64,000 nt of DNA from Candidatus Rickettsia kotlanii (lineage in GTDB: Bacteria; Pseudomonadota; Alphaproteobacteria; Rickettsiales; Rickettsiaceae), in NCBI GenBank assembly GCA_030295365.1, contig AP027062.1, forward strand, positions 950,001-1,014,000, written 5' to 3'. Positions 29,933 to 39,764 of the stretch are shown piece after piece; position 1 is the stretch's first letter; each line of letters opens with the position of its first letter. The notes beneath the pieces are model-generated. The model saw nothing but the letters and a program-made list of their open reading frames with translations, was not told the DNA's origin and did not search any database. The translations under genes were made by a program, and so were the position numbers.

Positions 29933-30073
29933 TGTCATTCCCGCGAAAGCGAGAATCTAGATTTTTTATTGTCGCCCCGGGCTTGTATCATCAGCTGAGT
30001 CCTAAGATACCGCGATCAAGTCGCGGGATGACATTGAGGGTTACTAGATTGCTACTTTCGCAGAAATGACATC
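29933..30073. repeat. Family B and C repeat cluster running into the dehydratase 3' end
   Basis: Three units in a row: ATGTCATTCCCGCGAAAGCG at 29935, a C-type unit ending CAAGTCGCGGGATGACATTG near 30034, and CTAGATTGCTACTTTCGCAG at 30044. The last unit is the coding end of the dehydratase gene. Confidence 0.75.
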
Positions 30074-31075
30074 AGAACATAAAGATTTAGGTGAGATGCT
30101 TAAATACTCCTCTTTCCATAATTTATTATAAAGAATAGGGTCGATATTACCACCTGAGATTAGTACTAGTAATTTTTGAGGTTTGGATTGTGTTTTTAAA
30201 AAATTTACCACTGAAACCATGTTTATACTACTTGACGGTTCGCATATTACTTTAAGTAAATGAATAAGCCACGCTGTCCAGTAATATATTTCGTATTCTT
30301 CTGCTAAATAAAAATCATCAAGTTTTTTCAGATATTCAAATGTACGAGCTGATATACTCAAGGTTTTAAGACCGTCCGCAATAGTATTCGGAGCATAGTT
30401 AAATCTATATGTTTTATTATCTTTAACAGATAAATAAGCATCATTGGCATTTAAAGGTTCTGAACCTATTAACAAGCTTGTCGGTGATATTAATTCCTTG
30501 GCAAGATATGCGCCGGAAATTAAACCACCGCCGCCGCAAGAGGCAAAAATAGCATCAGGACTAAAACCTAGCTGCTGTAATGCTTCGTAGCATAACGTGC
30601 CTGCTCCTGCTATTGTAGAATCACTATCGGAAGGATGCATATAGTAAAATCCTTGCTTTTCATCTTCTTTTGCTTTTTCTTCCGCTTCTTGTCGAGAATA
30701 TGTATATATAACTTCACCGCCGTAATAAAGAGCTGCTTGCTGTTTTACTTTTGAAGTATTTAACGGTAAATAAATCCTTGTTTTAATACCGAATAATTTA
30801 CTCGCATAAGCAAGACCGATTCCATGGTTACCCGTACTATAACCAACTATTTTATCAGGTAGTTTTCCTTGCTCTTTTAATTCTAATAAATGATTTAACA
30901 CACCTCTAACTTTAAATGCGCCGGTTTTTTGTAATGATTCAACCTTAAAAAAAATCTCATGACCGAGCATTTCATTTAAGCTTTCAGAGTGAATGATCGG
31001 AGTTAAATGTAGATATTGTTTTATTCTATTATGTGCGGCTGCTACATTTTGAGGAGGTTGTAGTAATAAATTCAT
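30044..31075 (-). CDS. Threonine/serine dehydratase-like PLP enzyme (fold type II)
   Basis: A 343-residue enzyme of the threonine dehydratase/serine racemase group. The PLP lysine is Lys55 in KTGAFKVRG; SCGGGGLISGAYLA is the glycine loop that holds the cofactor phosphate; GYSTGNHGIGLAYAS matches the substrate-binding loop (family S.GNHaqG.A.A). There is no C-terminal ACT domain, so it resembles catabolic enzymes rather than biosynthetic IlvA. It may deaminate or racemise serine or threonine. The last residues (SDVISAKVAI) and the stop are encoded by a dispersed palindromic repeat, so the native C-terminus has been replaced. Confidence 0.82.
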   Translation of the reverse strand: MNLLLQPPQNVAAAHNRIKQYLHLTPIIHSESLNEMLGHEIFFKVESLQKTGAFKVRGVLNHLLELKEQGKLPDKIVGYSTGNHGIGLAYASKLFGIKTRIYLPLNTSKVKQQAALYYGGEVIYTYSRQEAEEKAKEDEKQGFYYMHPSDSDSTIAGAGTLCYEALQQLGFSPDAIFASCGGGGLISGAYLAKELISPTSLLIGSEPLNANDAYLSVKDNKTYRFNYAPNTIADGLKTLSISARTFEYLKKLDDFYLAEEYEIYYWTAWLIHLLKVICEPSSSINMVSVVNFLKTQSKPQKLLVLISGGNIDPILYNKLWKEEYLSISPKSLCSDVISAKVAI

Positions 31076-31157
31076 AAATATAATTAATAATGGTAGCTTG
31101 AAATCAGGTTGATACTATATTATATAGTTAATAATTAGAAATTTTAAAAGGTTTTAA

Positions 31158-33497
31158 TTGATGAATAAAAAATCCCTTCCGTTAATGGCACTGAGAGATA
31201 TGGTAGTATTCCCGGGAGTAATTGCTCCTATTTTTGTGGGTAGGCAAAAATCGCTGCAAGCACTCTCTCATACTACCATTTCCAAGGAAGATAATAGTAA
31301 ATATATTTTAGTAACTTTACAGAAAAAATTTGATCAAGAAAACCCCAGTACACACGAACTTTATAACACAGCTATACTTGCCAAGATTATCCAAATAGTG
31401 AAGCTGCCTAGTAATACGGCAAAAATCTTAATAGAAGCAGTAGCAAGAGTAAAGCTAAGCAATATCAAAGGCGAGGAAGCTTTTGAAGCAAATTATGAAA
31501 TTATTCCGGATGAAGAAATATTTGACGTTAATAACATGCGTTCACTCGTTGATAATGCCGTACAACTATTTAGTAAATATGCGATTAATGATAAAAAAGT
31601 TAATGCAGAAATTATTGAAACTATCAATAAAGAAATAAGTAATAGCACTAATTTCATAGATATTATAAATATATTAGCCTCACATTTGATAACTTCACTT
31701 GAGGCAAAGCAGCATTTATTAGAAGAAACTAGTCCTTTTAAGCGTATCACTACGGTTATTAATACGCTTACTTCCAATATAGTAAATTCAGAAACCGAGC
31801 AGGCATTGCAGCAAAGAGTAAGAAAGCAAATCGAAAAAACGCAGCGTGATTATTATCTGCACGAACAAATGAAAGCTATTCAAAAAGAGCTTGATGAGGA
31901 TAAATCAGAACTTGCCGATATTGAGAAAAAAATTAAAAGTTTAAAATTATCAAAAGAAGCAAAAGAAAAAGCTGAGGCTGAACTTAAGAAACTCCGTACC
32001 ATGAACCAAATGTCAGCGGAGTCGGGAGTAACGCGTAACTATCTTGAGATATTGCTTAGCCTGCCTTGGGGTAAGTATGATAATAGCAAAATAGATATTA
32101 ACCAAGCAGAGGAAATTTTAAATCGTGACCATTTTGGACTCGAAAAAGTTAAAGAACGAATTATAGAATATTTAGCGGTATTACAGCGTTCAAGTAAAAT
32201 TAGAGGACCTATATTATGTTTAATAGGTCCGCCAGGGGTCGGTAAAACTTCACTTGTAAAATCTATTGCCGAGGGAATGGGTAGAAAATATACTAAAATT
32301 GCGCTCGGCGGTGTTAGAGACGAAGCAGAAATCAGAGGGCATAGAAAAACTTACCTTGGATCAATGCCCGGTAAAATTTTAGGTCAACTTAAGAAAGTTA
32401 AGACTAGTAATCCTGTAATGCTGCTTGATGAAATTGATAAAATGAGTGCTGATTTTAGAGGTGATCCGGCATCCGCATTGCTTGAGGTATTAGACCCTGA
32501 GCAGAATAGTCACTTTGTTGATCATTATCTAGAAGTAGAATATGATCTATCAAATGTAATATTTATTGCTACTGCTAACTCTCATGATTTACCTAGAGCT
32601 TTAAGTGATAGAATGGAAAAAATATATATTTCCGGTTATGTAGAGGAAGCAAAACTCCAAATTGCAAGGAATTATTTAGTTCCAAAACAATTTAAAATGC
32701 ATAAAATTAAAAAAGATGAAATTACTATATCCGAGACGGCAATTTTGGATTTAATTAGATATTATACCAAGGAATCAGGTGTAAGAGCTTTAGAACGTGA
32801 AATAGGGGCATTAACTAGAAAAGCATTAAAGCAGATTTTAACAGATAAAAGTGTTAAGCGTATTGCCATAGATAGTAATAATCTTGAAGAATTTTTAGGA
32901 GTTAAGAAATATAATTTCGGGCTTGCCGAGAAAGAAGATCAAATAGGAAGTACTACGGGACTTGCTTACACTGAAGTAGGTGGAGAGCTTTTAACTATAG
33001 AGGCTTTAGCATTTCCAGGGAAAGGTGAAATAAAGACCACCGGAAAACTCGGTGATATTATGAAAGAATCGGCAATGGCTGCCTATAGTTGTTTTAGAAG
33101 CAGAGCAACAAATTTTGGATTAAAGTACGACAATTATAAGGATTTTGATATTCACATTCACGTACCGGCCGGAGCTATTTCAAAAGATGGACCGTCTGCC
33201 GGCTGTGCTTTATTTACGACTATTGTTTCATTGATGACTAAAAGACCCGTACATCGTACTGTAGCAATGACCGGTGAAATTACTTTAAGAGGTAATGTTT
33301 TACCTATAGGTGGTCTTAAAGAAAAGTTACTTGCTGCAAGTAGGGGAGGTATTAAAACTGTGTTGATTCCTGAAGAGAATGTCAAAGATTTGAAAGATAT
33401 ACCGCCGAGTATAAAAGAAAGCCTAGAAATTATATCTGTATCAAATATTGATCAAGTACTTAAGCATGCTTTGGTAGGAACACCAATAAATAAATAG
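31158..33497 (+). CDS. lon: ATP-dependent protease Lon
   Basis: Cytosolic AAA+ protease for damaged and regulatory proteins. The 779 residues match LonA. The N-terminal substrate-binding domain starts SLPLMALRDMVVFPGVIAPI; a coiled-coil middle leads to Walker A GPPGVGKTS, Walker B VMLLDEIDKM and the arginine-finger region. The protease domain has Ser680 in DGPSAG and Lys723 in GGLKEK, the serine-lysine dyad. AAAAGG eight bases before the ATG serves as ribosome site. Decayed sequence and repeats follow. Confidence 0.96.
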   Translation: MMNKKSLPLMALRDMVVFPGVIAPIFVGRQKSLQALSHTTISKEDNSKYILVTLQKKFDQENPSTHELYNTAILAKIIQIVKLPSNTAKILIEAVARVKLSNIKGEEAFEANYEIIPDEEIFDVNNMRSLVDNAVQLFSKYAINDKKVNAEIIETINKEISNSTNFIDIINILASHLITSLEAKQHLLEETSPFKRITTVINTLTSNIVNSETEQALQQRVRKQIEKTQRDYYLHEQMKAIQKELDEDKSELADIEKKIKSLKLSKEAKEKAEAELKKLRTMNQMSAESGVTRNYLEILLSLPWGKYDNSKIDINQAEEILNRDHFGLEKVKERIIEYLAVLQRSSKIRGPILCLIGPPGVGKTSLVKSIAEGMGRKYTKIALGGVRDEAEIRGHRKTYLGSMPGKILGQLKKVKTSNPVMLLDEIDKMSADFRGDPASALLEVLDPEQNSHFVDHYLEVEYDLSNVIFIATANSHDLPRALSDRMEKIYISGYVEEAKLQIARNYLVPKQFKMHKIKKDEITISETAILDLIRYYTKESGVRALEREIGALTRKALKQILTDKSVKRIAIDSNNLEEFLGVKKYNFGLAEKEDQIGSTTGLAYTEVGGELLTIEALAFPGKGEIKTTGKLGDIMKESAMAAYSCFRSRATNFGLKYDNYKDFDIHIHVPAGAISKDGPSAGCALFTTIVSLMTKRPVHRTVAMTGEITLRGNVLPIGGLKEKLLAASRGGIKTVLIPEENVKDLKDIPPSIKESLEIISVSNIDQVLKHALVGTPINK

Positions 33498-33663
33498 AGA
33501 TTTGTTAATAGTCAAAATATCATATATTAAATTAATGTAAGCTATAGTAAAGTAATTCTTTTTGGCTTTTCAATCAAAATGTGATTTTTCTTGCTTATGA
33601 CTATCTTGAGCTCGCCAAATTGGGCTGAATCGACTATATTGTTGCGTGGATCAATTTCACCTC

Positions 33664-33753
33664 TGTCATCCCGTGGCTTGACCACGGGATCCAGTTAAAA
33701 ATACTAATACTTTTAGTATTTTTTATTGTTTTTTGGACCCCGTGGGGGTGATA
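33664..33753. repeat. Family C dispersed repeat (most complete copy)
   Basis: Runs GTCATCCCGTGGCTTGACCA then CGGGATCCAGTTAAAAATAC, a TACTTTTAGTATTTTTTATT hairpin core, and GGACCCCGTGGGGGTGA. Similar blocks are found near 4262, 6600, 55640 and 57897. Confidence 0.7.
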
Positions 33754-33843
33754 CAGTAATGCTGCTACTACTGCGGCAGCTACTCAAAGCGGCTTATCCG
33801 AGGTAGTAAAATCCATGCCTATAATAAAAGACAAAACATCTTA
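33754..33843 (+). pseudogene. Short C-terminal remnant of an unidentified protein
   Basis: Plus-strand frame reads NAATTAAATQSGLSEVVKSM then PIIKDKTS and a stop. It starts directly after the repeat and has no start codon. The alanine/threonine run resembles low-complexity linkers of rickettsial surface proteins, but this is weak. Confidence 0.3.
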
Positions 33844-33943
33844 GTTTATTTTTTGCTTTCCAACTTTTATTGAGAATTTCCTTTAACTTAATTCTAAATA
33901 CATAATTAAATTTCTACACTACCAAGTAACAATATTTTTTTGG

Positions 33944-34075
33944 TGCAGCGTCGTTCAGAAAGCTTGATACAAATGAATTTTCTGACATTCGCCTTTGCTC
34001 ACGTACTTTTATGCGTTCCACAGGCTCGGTCGTCAATTCATCTTGTCTAAAGCTTTCTGAATCTAGCTCTATCTG
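33944..34075. repeat. Palindromic element between lon and the Sca remnant
   Basis: AGAAAGCTTGATACAAATGAATT on the left and AATTCATCTTGTCTAAAGCTTTCT on the right are near-complements about 75 bases apart, enclosing CTCACGTACTTTTATGCGTT. This is the layout of a Rickettsia palindromic element; I cannot assign the class number. Confidence 0.6.
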
Positions 34076-34146
34076 CTTCTATTTTATTGTTGTAAAAAAA
34101 ATTGTTACAAATTATTAATTAAATGTATTGATTGGGGTTAATATTA

Positions 34147-34620
34147 ATGAAAGAATCAAAAATATTAAGAAAATTTTTAGCAACGGCATCATTATACGAA
34201 ACATTATTCACTAGCTCTAAGCAACAATTCCTAATCTTGGTAGCGTAAGCTTGAGTATCGGTGTCGGTCTTGTAGGAAGGAGTATTTAATAACGGCAATA
34301 TTATTCAAATAGCGGTTGGAGGGCTTAGAATTAAAATATCGGCAGATAAAGCAAAGTATCAATAGGTGCTCTTAGTGCAACAGTAGGTCTTACTCCTAAT
34401 TTCGGTCCTCTTAAATTTATTAATAATAATGTGTGGTAAGTTAATATTTGCAGGTGATAGAACGGTAACAGGTAGCGTAGGAGCAAATGAAGCAATACTT
34501 AGCACCGGCGGTGTAGGCGGTACATTGAATTTTATAGGTGACGGTAATGTAACTCAAAATATAGGTACGGATGCTGCAAATAGTCCTGCTAATATAAATA
34601 TCTTTTACTTAATTCAGTAA
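34147..34620 (+). pseudogene. Remnant of a Sca-family autotransporter (rOmpA/rOmpB-like passenger)
   Basis: ATG 34147 begins MKESKILRKFLATASL, like the signal peptides of rickettsial surface cell antigens, and soon stops. After several frame changes a piece at 34429-34620 reads GKLIFAGDRTVTGSVGANEA then ILSTGGVGGTLNFIGDGNVT and QNIGTDAANSPANINI, the glycine-, threonine- and asparagine-rich repeat style of Sca passenger domains. There is no autotransporter beta-barrel nearby. The span is under 500 bases, so most of the gene has been deleted. The stretch from 34621 to 34970 shows nothing I can identify. Confidence 0.65.
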
Positions 34621-34970
34621 TATCCATTGCGGCAATTAATTTTTGTGCTTCTGCGATATTTTAGTTCTTATTAATTCTTGATTTGAGGGCTGAAACCATC
34701 TAAGCGTAATTATATTTTTTAATTTTTTGTTAAAAATGAGCTTATAGATAGAATCTATAATAAGAAGTTTAAGGACACAATAGAAATTTAACTAAAAGTG
34801 TAAATAAATGAGTTGAGGCTGCTTTAAGGAATATACAAAGTTAGTTTTTTATAATATTTAAAATTTGGAATTTAAAAGAGTTTAATATAACAATTAAAAC
34901 AAAAGGTGAATAAGAGGAGTATATGAATTTTTTAGAAAACGACGGGAAATCCCGAAACCCTGAAAGGGCT

Positions 34971-35047
34971 TGGCGAGAGTGACGGGACTCGAACCCGCGA
35001 CCTTCTGCGTGACAGGCAGATGCTCTAACCAACTGAGCTACACCCCC
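34971..35047 (-). tRNA. tRNA-Asp (anticodon GUC)
   Basis: On the minus strand the cloverleaf runs from 35047 to 34971: acceptor GGGGGTG pairing with CACTCTC through two G-U wobbles, D-loop AGCTCAGTTGGTTAGAGC, anticodon arm TCTGC-CTGTCAC-GCAGA with GTC anticodon, T-arm GCGGGTTCGAGTCCCGT, discriminator G and an encoded CCA. The wobbles in the acceptor stem are slightly unusual but compatible with function. Confidence 0.95.
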
Positions 35048-35836
35048 TTATATACCCTTCTGTTTTTAAGAATTGCTCTTTCATTTTATCAAGGATTGCA
35101 TCCTCATCTATTTAAGTATAGGCTGTGGGTGGTCATCTCTCAAAATAAAATTCAATTCTTGAAATCATTTGAGTATATATAAAGATAACAATGTATATAA
35201 CAATTCTTCTATTCCTGCAAGAGTAAAAATCGTATTTTATCAAAAAATATACAGAACCTAACGTTTCGATTTTATACTTATTCCTAATACTATAATTACT
35301 AGATATCTCTATTAATCCAAATCAGTCACTGCTAGTTGAAGCCTTGAAAATGATTATACTTTTTAAGGACTTTGTTAAAAAAGAAAAACCTATTGGTTAC
35401 ATTTATATTAACAAAACCTTACGAGATTTGATATGACTAAACCATATGTCATTAAATTAACTACTCCTTTTGAGCGTATTAAACTTTATATCCTATACCC
35501 CCGATATTGCTCTTAGAAGTGCTATTATTATGCAGGCAAACTTAATACTTCTAACAAGAAAGAGGTAACAAAAGCAGAATATAACGCTAAAAAATGACTT
35601 TTTGAAAATAATGAAAATTTTAATGCTACCTGCTTAGAACTAATTATGTAAGAAAGACTGCTAAAAAACTAATTAAATCGTAACAAAATAAGGATAAGCG
35701 TCCTAAACTCTAAGGCTAAAGTTTAAATAAATTAATTTGCAATAAAACTTGAAATTACTCTAAATATAAATTAATTGTATAGGTGTTACTTAGTAACGCT
35801 TATACAGTTAATTATTTCAGATTATAAAGGTTATTT
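35048..35836. other. Intergenic stretch with no recognisable intact gene
   Basis: Between tRNA-Asp and hpf I see no RNA or complete gene. Two short plus-strand pieces lie in adjacent frames: from 35349 (KEKPIGYIYINKTLRDLI) and from ATG 35433 (MTKPYVIKLTTPFERIKLYI), and later fragments (GKLNTSNKKEVTKAEYNAK). They suggest an old, unidentified gene reduced to fragments. The promoter and leader of hpf should lie near 35760-35836; AAAGG is six bases before its ATG. Confidence 0.4.
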
Positions 35837-36415
35837 ATGATTATTTCAGTTTCAGGTCAACATATTTCTATCGGTAATAATTTACAAGAATATTCAAAAG
35901 AGAGGGTTACGCAAGTCGTTAAAAAATATTTTACCGATATAATAAATATAGATATACATTTTTCAAAAGAGGGAATTAACTTTAAATGTGATATTATAGT
36001 AAAATATGGCTCAGGTAAACATAATATAGTCAAAAGTAATGATAGTTGTAGCGATATGTATGTAGCTTTTGATAAAGCTATGTCAAAACTAGAAAAACAG
36101 CTTAGAAAATATAAATCAAAATTCAAAAATCATCATGCGGGTAAAGTAAAAATATCAGAAATTGCTTACGAAGGTACCAAATATATTATTAATCCGCAAT
36201 TTGATAGTGAAACCTCTAACGCCGAAGATAATGATAATCCGGTAATTATCGCTGAAAAGCCTGTAGAAATATTAAAATTATCAGTAAAAGAAGCGGTAAT
36301 GAAAATGGATTTAGAAGATTTACCCGCAGTAGTATTTAAAAATATAAATAATGATCGTATCAATGTAGTTTATTATCGTAAAGACGGTAATATTTCTTGG
36401 GTAGATTATAATTAA
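35837..36415 (+). CDS. hpf: Long-form ribosome hibernation promoting factor
   Basis: A 192-residue protein with the S30AE/YfiA N-terminal domain (VSGQHISIGNNLQEYSKERV, then the second helix with DMYVAFDKAMSKLEKQLRKY) that binds the 30S decoding centre, and a C-terminal domain (KLSVKEAVMKMDLEDLPAVV, ending NVVYYRKDGNISWVDY) that dimerises 30S subunits into 100S particles in long HPFs. AAAGG lies six bases before the ATG. It should silence ribosomes in starvation. The gamma carbonic anhydrase remnant follows at once. Confidence 0.92.
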   Translation: MIISVSGQHISIGNNLQEYSKERVTQVVKKYFTDIINIDIHFSKEGINFKCDIIVKYGSGKHNIVKSNDSCSDMYVAFDKAMSKLEKQLRKYKSKFKNHHAGKVKISEIAYEGTKYIINPQFDSETSNAEDNDNPVIIAEKPVEILKLSVKEAVMKMDLEDLPAVVFKNINNDRINVVYYRKDGNISWVDYN

Positions 36416-36764
36416 TGCTCATTATCCCTTACAAAGGAGTTACGCCAAGAATCGATAAAAATAGGAAATAATACTAACTAATGTACAAGACGGTAGTGTA
36501 ATTCATACTTCAAGATTTAACGGATCGGTGAAATCGGTGATAATATAACTATCGGTCATCTCTCGTACAATACATAATAATGCTTTTATCGGTATGAGTG
36601 CTACGATAATGGATTATGCAGTAATAGAAGAATATGCTTTTATTGCGGCAGGAAGTCTTATCCCGCCAAAGAAGATAATTAAATCTTAAGAATTATGGAT
36701 TGGATCCCCCTGCAAAATTTGTTAGATATTTAGATATTTAACCGATCAAGATAAGGAATCCTTA
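36415..36764 (+). pseudogene. Remnant of a gamma-carbonic anhydrase (hexapeptide-repeat, YrdA-like) gene
   Basis: The start reads MLIIPYKGVTPRIDKNRK, typical of the YrdA/CaiE family, then a stop and a deletion. Later frames give IRIGNNTNVQDGSVIHTSRF-like and IGMSATIMDYAVIEEYAFIA pieces with the left-handed beta-helix period, and a final KFVRYL-like end near 36740 that overlaps the folD 3' end. Loss of the middle histidine region and several frame changes make it dead. Confidence 0.75.
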
Positions 36765-37600
36765 AATGCCTTAACCGTATTTTTAAGTAAAAACGCAATA
36801 GTCATCGGTCCGATGCCGCCTGGGACAGGAGTAATATATTTTACTTTAGACTGAACATTTTCAAAATCAACATCACCGATAATTTTATTGCCGCTAATTC
36901 TATTAATGCCTACATCAATTACTATAGATTCAGGATTAAAATATTCTGCAGTTAATTTTAAAGGTGAGCCTATTGCAGCAACGACAATATCGGCTTTAGA
37001 AGTAATAGAGCTTAAATTGCATGTCTTAGAATGACAAATAGTAACGCTGCAATTTTCTTTTAACAGTAAAGCACTTAAAGGTTTTCCTACTATATTTGAG
37101 CGTCCAATAATTACAATGTTTTTACCGGTTAAATTAGGTTCGTATTTTTTTATAGCTGCAAGACAACCAAGAGCAGTGCAAGGAACAAAGCCTTGACTAA
37201 TCCCGTTATGTAAGTAACCGACATTTAAAGGGTGAAAACCATCGATATCTTTAGAAGGCGATATTGCCGATAAAATTTTATTTTGATCTATAGAGCTTGG
37301 CAAAGGAAGTTGAACTATAATTCCTGAAATCTCGTTATCAAGGTTTAACTCATTGATTTTTGATATTAAATCATTAGTATGAATAGTAGTAGATAGATTT
37401 ACTAATAAAGTATAAATTCCTACTTTATGTGCATTTTTTATTTTGTTTCTTACGTAAACAATGCTTGCCAGATTATCTCCTACTAAAACTATAGCAAGCT
37501 TCGGTGAAGTGTTGGTTTGGCTTGTAAGTTCTTGAATTTCTAGCTTTAAGTCTGCTAGTATCTCATTGGCTAATGCTTTACCGTCAATTATATTATTCAC
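36746..37600 (-). CDS. folD: Bifunctional methylenetetrahydrofolate dehydrogenase/cyclohydrolase
   Basis: Interconverts 5,10-methylene-, 5,10-methenyl- and 10-formyl-tetrahydrofolate with NADP in one-carbon metabolism. I place the start at GTG 37600 (reading [15 protein letters not shown]), which gives 284 residues as in the family, with GGAG about 13 bases upstream; a TTG at 37624 would add eight residues without family support. [14 protein letters not shown] holds the catalytic Yxxx[16 protein letters not shown] and [11 protein letters not shown] (NADP-binding) and [11 protein letters not shown] complete the signature. Confidence 0.92.
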   Translation of the reverse strand: MNNIIDGKALANEILADLKLEIQELTSQTNTSPKLAIVLVGDNLASIVYVRNKIKNAHKVGIYTLLVNLSTTIHTNDLISKINELNLDNEISGIIVQLPLPSSIDQNKILSAISPSKDIDGFHPLNVGYLHNGISQGFVPCTALGCLAAIKKYEPNLTGKNIVIIGRSNIVGKPLSALLLKENCSVTICHSKTCNLSSITSKADIVVAAIGSPLKLTAEYFNPESIVIDVGINRISGNKIIGDVDFENVQSKVKYITPVPGGIGPMTIAFLLKNTVKAFKDSLS

Positions 37601-37650
37601 TCTTTTATTTTTGTCTCCGTTCAATTTTAACGTCTTATTTAGTAACGCTC

Positions 37651-38655
37651 TTACTTTTTTTTCCTATATTTGGTAGTAGAATACTCAAAATGTAGAGCCT
37701 TGCCTTCAAATACTCTACTATAAGCATGATGAAGACTGCTTGCCGCTTCAGCAAAACCCGTAAGGATCAGCTTAAGCTTACCGACATAATGAGCAACATC
37801 GCCAATGGCGTAAATACCTTCTATATTAGTTTGATAATAGGAAGAGTCTACTTCAATATGGTGAAACTTAACATTTAAACCCCAATTTGCTAAGCTACCC
37901 AAATCTTGTTTTAAACCAAAAAAAGGTAGTAATATATTGGCATCCAATTTGCGAGTATTATTTTGTAAATCTTTAACTATAACCGATTGAAGTTCACTAT
38001 TATTGCCATCTAAAGCATTTAATTGATAACCAGTTACTAACTCGATTTTATCGGTTTCTGCAATATGCCTTAATTGCCTTACGCTTTCAGGAGCTGCCGT
38101 AAATTTATCCCGCCTATGTACTAAATATATTTTATTTGCAATATCTGAAAGAGAAATAGCCCAGTCAACAGCCGAATCCCCGCCGCCTGCTATAACTATA
38201 TTTTTACCTGCAAATTTGCTTTTATCATTGATGAAATAAAAAACCGACTTACTTTCAAAATCTTCAATATTCGCAAGGGGCGGTTTGTTTGGACCAAATG
38301 AACCTGCTCCTGCTGCAATAATAATAACTTTGCTTTTAATAAGAGTGTTTTTTGAGGTTTTAATTTCAAAAAAATCATCTTGTTTACTTAGCTCTATAGC
38401 TTGCTGATTTAAATGATATATAGGGTTAAAAGGAGCTGCTTGAAGTTCTAACTGTTTTATTAGCTCTTCTGCTAAAATTTTAGGATATGCCGGTATATCG
38501 CAAATAGGCTTTTCAGGATATAGGGCAATACACTGACCGCCGACAACTTCTTGTGCATCAATAACATGACATTTCATGCCAAGCATTCCTGCTTGAAAAA
38601 CTGCAAATAATCCAACCGGACCAGCACCTATTATTACAATATCAGTATTATACAT
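37651..38655 (-). CDS. Ferredoxin-NADP reductase, TrxR-like type
   Basis: A 334-residue flavoprotein with the thioredoxin-reductase fold but no CxxC pair. FAD motif [14 protein letters not shown] at 9-22; [20 protein letters not shown] is the diagnostic stretch of this group (family GGQ...LYPEK.I.DIPG); NADPH loop [11 protein letters not shown]; second FAD motif [10 protein letters not shown]. Such enzymes pass electrons between NADPH and ferredoxin for iron-sulfur cluster or haem-related reactions. The 26-base gap to folD suggests a shared message. Confidence 0.88.
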   Translation of the reverse strand: MYNTDIVIIGAGPVGLFAVFQAGMLGMKCHVIDAQEVVGGQCIALYPEKPICDIPAYPKILAEELIKQLELQAAPFNPIYHLNQQAIELSKQDDFFEIKTSKNTLIKSKVIIIAAGAGSFGPNKPPLANIEDFESKSVFYFINDKSKFAGKNIVIAGGGDSAVDWAISLSDIANKIYLVHRRDKFTAAPESVRQLRHIAETDKIELVTGYQLNALDGNNSELQSVIVKDLQNNTRKLDANILLPFFGLKQDLGSLANWGLNVKFHHIEVDSSYYQTNIEGIYAIGDVAHYVGKLKLILTGFAEAASSLHHAYSRVFEGKALHFEYSTTKYRKKK

Positions 38656-38788
38656 AATTATACATACTTTTTATATTTAAATTTTAAAAAGGATTTTATT
38701 GGATATTGAGAGAATAATCAATGGTTATGTGAGTATATTTATAGAAATCCAACACTTTCGCAGGGGGATTTTTAAAAACTGTTGGATA

Positions 38789-39042
38789 TTATACTAGACG
38801 AGATGCATTTAAAGGTTGTGCTGCATTCCACTTTTCTTCTACGGGTTCTAATATATCGGCTTTTATCTCGTCTTTGTTTTTTAGCATACCGAATAATGAG
38901 ATTTTTTAGTATTTATAGGTAACATTTGTGCTACTTCCCTATCTCTTTTGGTAATTATAATCGATTCTTTATCTGTTTGTAATTTTTCTATTATTGCAAG
39001 GTAATAAGATTTAAATTGACTTATTGCTATTTTAATAGTCAT
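38789..39042 (-). pseudogene. Phd/YefM-type antitoxin remnant with one frameshift
   Basis: From ATG 39042 the minus strand reads MTIKIAISQFKSYYLAIIEK then ESIIITKRDREVAQMLPI, the DNA-binding half of a Phd antitoxin (ITKRgkpvA.l.p), and after an A-run a one-base shift leads into SLFGMLKNKDEIKADILEPV and a normal-looking stop at 38789. Only one frameshift separates it from a 84-residue antitoxin. No toxin gene (Doc, YoeB or PIN) is found beside it. Confidence 0.72.
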
Positions 39043-39280
39043 TTAATAACCTGCAAAAAATAAAAGTTATTATACTATAATAGTCAAATAAAGTGGTCAA
39101 TTAGCTAATTTGGGTTATATTTATAATATTTTAATGTAAAAAATAAAATTTAAAACCAAAATAAATTCTGTGAGAAAAATATCATCAATTCATATTTAAA
39201 TATAACCATTTCTTAAACTAGCCTTGTAAAAGCGTTAAACTTTGTAAAAGATTAATAATTAATTATTTTTATAATAAATT

Positions 39281-39760
39281 ATGCAAATTAAGATTCTACG
39301 AAATATTATCGGTTTTATTATCTTAACTATAAGTACGAGCAATAGTTTTGCATCCTCCACTAATGCTTTTGTTCTTGTTAGTGCGACGGTTTTACCGTCT
39401 TGTATAGTTACAGCTACTCCTTTAGCTTTCGGTACATATGTTCCAACTGTCGATGCTCTGCAAACAAATACAATTATCATAAAGTGTACTTTCGGTACTA
39501 ATTATACTGTTTCATCAAATGTCGGTACTGCACCTGCTGCTACAACTGGTATCCGTAAAATGATTGGTCTTGTTAACACTACTAGTTATTTACTTTATAA
39601 TCTTTACTCCAATGCAGAGAGAACGCAGAATTGGGGGAATCAATCAAGTGACTGGGTAATGGGCACAGGACTAGATCAAACACTCACAATATATGGCAAA
39701 ATACCTCAAGGATCTTCCGATACTTATAATGATACAATTACAGTAACCGTAGCATATTGA
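39281..39760 (+). CDS. Spore coat U (SCPU)-domain pilin subunit, archaic chaperone-usher type
   Basis: A 159-residue secreted protein, complete. Residues 1-24 are a signal peptide ending NSFA-S. The mature part begins with the donor-strand-like segment AFVLVSATVLPSC and has the conserved cysteine pair (Cys41, Cys69), followed by beta strands and the ending DTITVTVAY, typical of CsuA/B- and CsuE-like subunits of the archaic (Csu) pilus family. It is first in a locus whose chaperone, usher and second subunit are all broken, so it cannot be assembled by those. It may be surviving by chance or used alone. Confidence 0.8.
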   Translation: MQIKILRNIIGFIILTISTSNSFASSTNAFVLVSATVLPSCIVTATPLAFGTYVPTVDALQTNTIIIKCTFGTNYTVSSNVGTAPAATTGIRKMIGLVNTTSYLLYNLYSNAERTQNWGNQSSDWVMGTGLDQTLTIYGKIPQGSSDTYNDTITVTVAY

Positions 39761-39764
39761 TATT

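Noticed and set aside
34970-35182. Plus-strand open frame starting MARVTGLEPATFCVTGRCSN
   Set aside because: It is antisense to tRNA-Asp; this peptide is the standard artefact of translating the back of a tRNA gene.
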